A DNA stretch of 8,654 nucleotides from assembly GCA_029212425.1 (NCBI GenBank), contig JARGNC010000111.1, positions 1-8,654 of the forward strand, written 5' to 3'. Positions 6,463-8,654 of this stretch are shown in pieces. How positions within the stretch are numbered: position 1 is the first letter of the stretch; the number at the start of each line of letters is the position of its first letter. Position numbers and translations under genes: made by a program. The DNA comes from Phycisphaerales bacterium (GTDB lineage: Bacteria > Planctomycetota > Phycisphaerae > Phycisphaerales > UBA1924). The notes beneath the pieces were generated by a model, which saw nothing but the letters and a program-made list of their open reading frames with translations, had not been told where the DNA came from and made no database searches.

Positions 6463-6469
6463 TGTTCAA
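6454..6469. repeat. Right copy of direct repeat, overlapping the sulfotransferase -10 and start
   Basis: TTCTAGAGTTGTTCAA. It contains the proposed TAGAGT -10 box and ends on the first base of the ATG at 6469. It is 55 bases from its left counterpart (start to start). Confidence 0.55.
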
Positions 6470-7905
6470 TGAGCAAATCAGCAGCAAAGATCAATGTCAT
6501 GATGAAAAAAGCGCATGTTGCGATGCAGCATGAGCAGTACGGGGCGGCGTTGATCCTCTATCGCAGGGCGTATGCGCTGGACAAGAATGACCATGGGATT
6601 ATGTTCCGGTTGGGACATGTCTTGGTGACCGCGGGCTTTGGGGAAGAAGCGGTTGAGGTGCTCAAGCGAGCGGTCAAGAAGAAGCCGGGGGATGTGGATT
6701 CGTTGATTTTGTTGTCCACGGCTCAGCTGCTGACTGGGGATGTGGAGGGGATGCACGCATCGCTGAATAAAGCGCGTTCGTGGGATCGGGGGCATGGGTT
6801 GGTGACGCTTACGCAGGTGGAGGCGTATCTGGATTCGGGGAAGACGGATGAAGCGAAAGCGGTGCTCGATGCGCTTGCGGATATTGCTGAGCCTCATGAG
6901 TTTGTGTGGATGGCGCGGGCACGGTTTGCGCGAGATACGAAGGCGTATGGGGACGCGATTGATATTTACCAGAAGCTGATTGATGCGCCGGGGACTTCGG
7001 ATTCTTGTCGTCGATCAGCGATGTACGAGTTTGGGTATGTGCTGGATCTGACTGGTGAGTATGACCGCGCGTGGGAGAAGTTCTCGCTTGCGAACGCGGG
7101 GCATATTCCTGGGAAGGTTGACGATGTGAAGTCGATCCAGAGTGTCTGGACTCCGGAGGTGATCGCGGGGTTGCCTCGCTCGACGATTCACGATGAGCGT
7201 CCTGTGATGATCGCGGGGACTCCGCGATCCGGGACGACGCTGATGGAGCGTGTGATCAATGCGCACCCGCTCGGATCGAGTGTGGGGGAATGTCCGTTGA
7301 TGCTGCAGATGTACGCTCGGACGATGGTGGGCAATCTGGATCAGGAGAAGGTGGATTCATACGCGAAGGAGTATCTGGATCTGCTTGATAAGCGGATTGG
7401 TGAGGGACCTACTCGCATTATTGATAAGCACATGGGCGCGGAGAAGGATTTGGGGTTGATCAGCTGTGTGCTTCCTGGGGTGCGTGTGATTCAGGCGCTG
7501 CGCGATCCTCGGGATTGTTGCTTGAGTGCGTACTTCCAGAACTTCGGGAACAATGTGTCCTATTCGCGGGATCTGACCACGATGGGGCGCCAGTATGTGG
7601 TGTATCGGGAGATGATGGAGTATTGGAAGGAGCACCTGTCGATTCCGGTGTATGTGAGTGTGTACGAGGAGTTTGTGGCTGATCCCGAAACGAGCACGCG
7701 GTCGTTGTTGGAGTTTTTGGGGATTGAGTTTGATGATTCGACCCTGAAGTTTTACGAGAGCAAGGACCATGTGAATACGCGGAGTTCGATGCAGGTTCGC
7801 AAGCCGGTGTACAAGACGAGTACGCAGCGGTGGAAGAACTATGAGAAGCACTTGGGACCGTTGCTCAAGGTGCTTGGGCCGTACGCGGATGGGGTGATGG
7901 CTTGA
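6469..7905 (+). CDS. TPR-repeat sulfotransferase, intact PAPS site
   Basis: This 478-residue protein has TPR-type helical repeats over residues 5-220, for example YGAALILYRRAYALDKND and EYDRAWEKFSLANA. A linker with VWTPEVIAGL (Trp 227) follows, then a sulfotransferase domain from about 245. The cofactor and catalytic residues are complete: GTPRSGTT at 250-257, Glu 274 in the SVGEC position of the TPST catalytic base, D319-K320, and RDPRDCCLS at 345-353. The tail SSMQVRKPVYKTSTQRW is the family's C-terminal signature. It should use PAPS to sulfate a protein or glycan of unknown identity. No signal peptide is seen, so catalysis may be cytoplasmic unless the protein is recruited to a membrane by partners of its TPR arm. 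It diverges from nadB across a 104-base region and is followed 50 bases later by a paralogue. The ATG at 6469 lacks a Shine-Dalgarno and fits a leaderless start. It is not a close copy of the gene at 237. Confidence 0.9.
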   Translation: MSKSAAKINVMMKKAHVAMQHEQYGAALILYRRAYALDKNDHGIMFRLGHVLVTAGFGEEAVEVLKRAVKKKPGDVDSLILLSTAQLLTGDVEGMHASLNKARSWDRGHGLVTLTQVEAYLDSGKTDEAKAVLDALADIAEPHEFVWMARARFARDTKAYGDAIDIYQKLIDAPGTSDSCRRSAMYEFGYVLDLTGEYDRAWEKFSLANAGHIPGKVDDVKSIQSVWTPEVIAGLPRSTIHDERPVMIAGTPRSGTTLMERVINAHPLGSSVGECPLMLQMYARTMVGNLDQEKVDSYAKEYLDLLDKRIGEGPTRIIDKHMGAEKDLGLISCVLPGVRVIQALRDPRDCCLSAYFQNFGNNVSYSRDLTTMGRQYVVYREMMEYWKEHLSIPVYVSVYEEFVADPETSTRSLLEFLGIEFDDSTLKFYESKDHVNTRSSMQVRKPVYKTSTQRWKNYEKHLGPLLKVLGPYADGVMA

Positions 7906-7920
7906 TTCTAGTGTGGGCTG

Positions 7921-7949
7921 GTGAATCTTGTTGGGGAAGGCACTAAAGT
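7921..7949 (+). promoter_or_regulatory. Candidate promoter of the fourth sulfotransferase gene (leaderless)
   Basis: GTGAAT at 7921-7926 and TAAAGT at 7944-7949 are again 17 bases apart. TAAAGT ends 6 bases before the ATG at 7956. The block TGAATCTTG-N12-CTA(A/G)AGT is common to this and the preceding gene. It suggests that the duplicated gene carried its promoter with it and is not simply read through from upstream. Confidence 0.5.
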
Positions 7950-7955
7950 GGGTTC

Positions 7956-8654
7956 ATGGCGAAATCTTCTGCAAAGCTCGAAAGTCTGATGCGTCAGGCG
8001 TATGCCGCGACTCGACAGGAGCACTATGGGTCGGCGCTGCTGATGTATCGCAAGGCGCTCTCGCTCGACAAGAACGACGCGAATATCATGTTCCGCTTGG
8101 GGCATGTGCTTGTGATGTCCGGGTTTTATGATGAAGCGATCGAGGTGCTGAAAAAAGCGGCGAAGCGCCGTTCGCATCACTTGGAGACTCTCGCGTTGCT
8201 CTCGCAGGCGCAGCTGTCGGTGGGGGATCTGGATGGGATGCACGCGACGCTGACCAAAGCGCTCTCGCGGGATCCGAGTCATGGGCCTTCGTTGATCGCG
8301 AAGATCAATGCGTATCTCGACTCTGGTTTGTTTGATGAAGCGCGGGAGTTGCTCAAGACTGTTGAGGATGTTTCTGATCCGCATGTGCTTGTGGTGATCG
8401 CTCGGGCTCGCTTTGCTCGTGAGACGAAGGACTACGCGACAGCGGTGGATCTGCTTGAAGGGGTGATCGCGGATGCTGAGGTGGGTGCGGATTACAAGCG
8501 GACCTCGCGGTTTGAGCTTGGTAATGCGTTCGATAAGATGGGAGAGTATGACCGCGCGTTTGAATGCTTTGTTGCTGCGAACGGGGCGCACAATGCTGGG
8601 AAGACTGTGCACAGCGAATCCGTGCAGAGCGCGTGGTCTTCGGAGGTGCTCGCA
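7956..8654 (+). CDS. TPR half of a fourth sulfotransferase paralogue (cut by window edge)
   Basis: The frame runs open from the ATG at 7956 to the end of the window, 233 codons with no stop. It aligns without gaps to the first 233 residues of the gene at 6469; my hand count gives 112 identical residues, about 48%. Shared blocks include LDKND..IMFRLGHVLV (res 37-53), GEYDRA (196-201) and the linker Trp at 227 in both. The visible part is only TPR-type helices. The window ends at AWSSEVLA, about 12 residues before the PAPS loop would be expected by analogy. Whether the catalytic half is intact therefore cannot be said. It is probably a tandem duplicate that has diverged substantially. No Shine-Dalgarno is present. 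Confidence 0.85.
   Translation, partial: MAKSSAKLESLMRQAYAATRQEHYGSALLMYRKALSLDKNDANIMFRLGHVLVMSGFYDEAIEVLKKAAKRRSHHLETLALLSQAQLSVGDLDGMHATLTKALSRDPSHGPSLIAKINAYLDSGLFDEARELLKTVEDVSDPHVLVVIARARFARETKDYATAVDLLEGVIADAEVGADYKRTSRFELGNAFDKMGEYDRAFECFVAANGAHNAGKTVHSESVQSAWSSEVLA

Noticed and set aside
1..8654. tRNA, rRNA, CRISPR array, insertion sequence, transposase or attachment site
   Set aside because: No cloverleaf-like or regularly spaced repeats, no transposase or integrase motifs and no terminal inverted repeats were found. Intergenic gaps are all about 105 bases or less.

Overview
The window looks like a chromosomal segment of a planctomycete, most likely of the Phycisphaerae lineage. 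This is inferred from the gene content: several TPR–sulfotransferase fusion genes, a DinB-like protein and a small orphan lipoprotein. There is no rRNA or other phylogenetic marker to settle it. The DNA is moderately GC-rich. Its + strand is rich in G and T whichever strand carries the genes, so the + strand is probably the leading strand of replication.

Layout, left to right. (1) 1-141, minus strand: the N-terminus of an asparaginase-type enzyme, cut by the window edge. (2) 237-1745 and 1820-3349, plus strand: two TPR–sulfotransferase proteins. The first has an intact PAPS-binding site. The second keeps the architecture but has lost the key binding residues. (3) 3374-6364, minus strand: a three-gene block read as nadB (L-aspartate oxidase), then a small predicted lipoprotein whose ATG overlaps the nadB stop, then a DinB-like putative metalloprotein with a cysteine-rich tail. 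(4) 6469-7905 and 7956 to the window end, plus strand: two tandem TPR–sulfotransferase paralogues. Over the visible 233 residues they align without gaps at about 48% identity, and they share a promoter block. The last gene is cut just before its sulfotransferase domain.

How the parts fit. Four TPR–sulfotransferase genes flank an NAD-biosynthesis/lipoprotein block. The sulfotransferases presumably move sulfate from PAPS to an unknown acceptor, with the TPR half as a protein-binding arm. Their C-terminal signature resembles tyrosylprotein sulfotransferases, but the acceptor cannot be read from sequence. Nothing visible links them mechanistically to nadB apart from a shared divergent intergenic region carrying a near-perfect 15/16-base direct repeat that overlaps both putative promoters.

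The clearest regulatory signal is at gene starts. Four genes without a Shine-Dalgarno have a TANNNT box ending 6-7 bases before the ATG, which is the geometry of leaderless transcripts. Two other genes have a proper Shine-Dalgarno. No tRNA, rRNA, CRISPR array, insertion sequence or other mobile element was seen, and no gene-free stretch exceeds about 105 bases.
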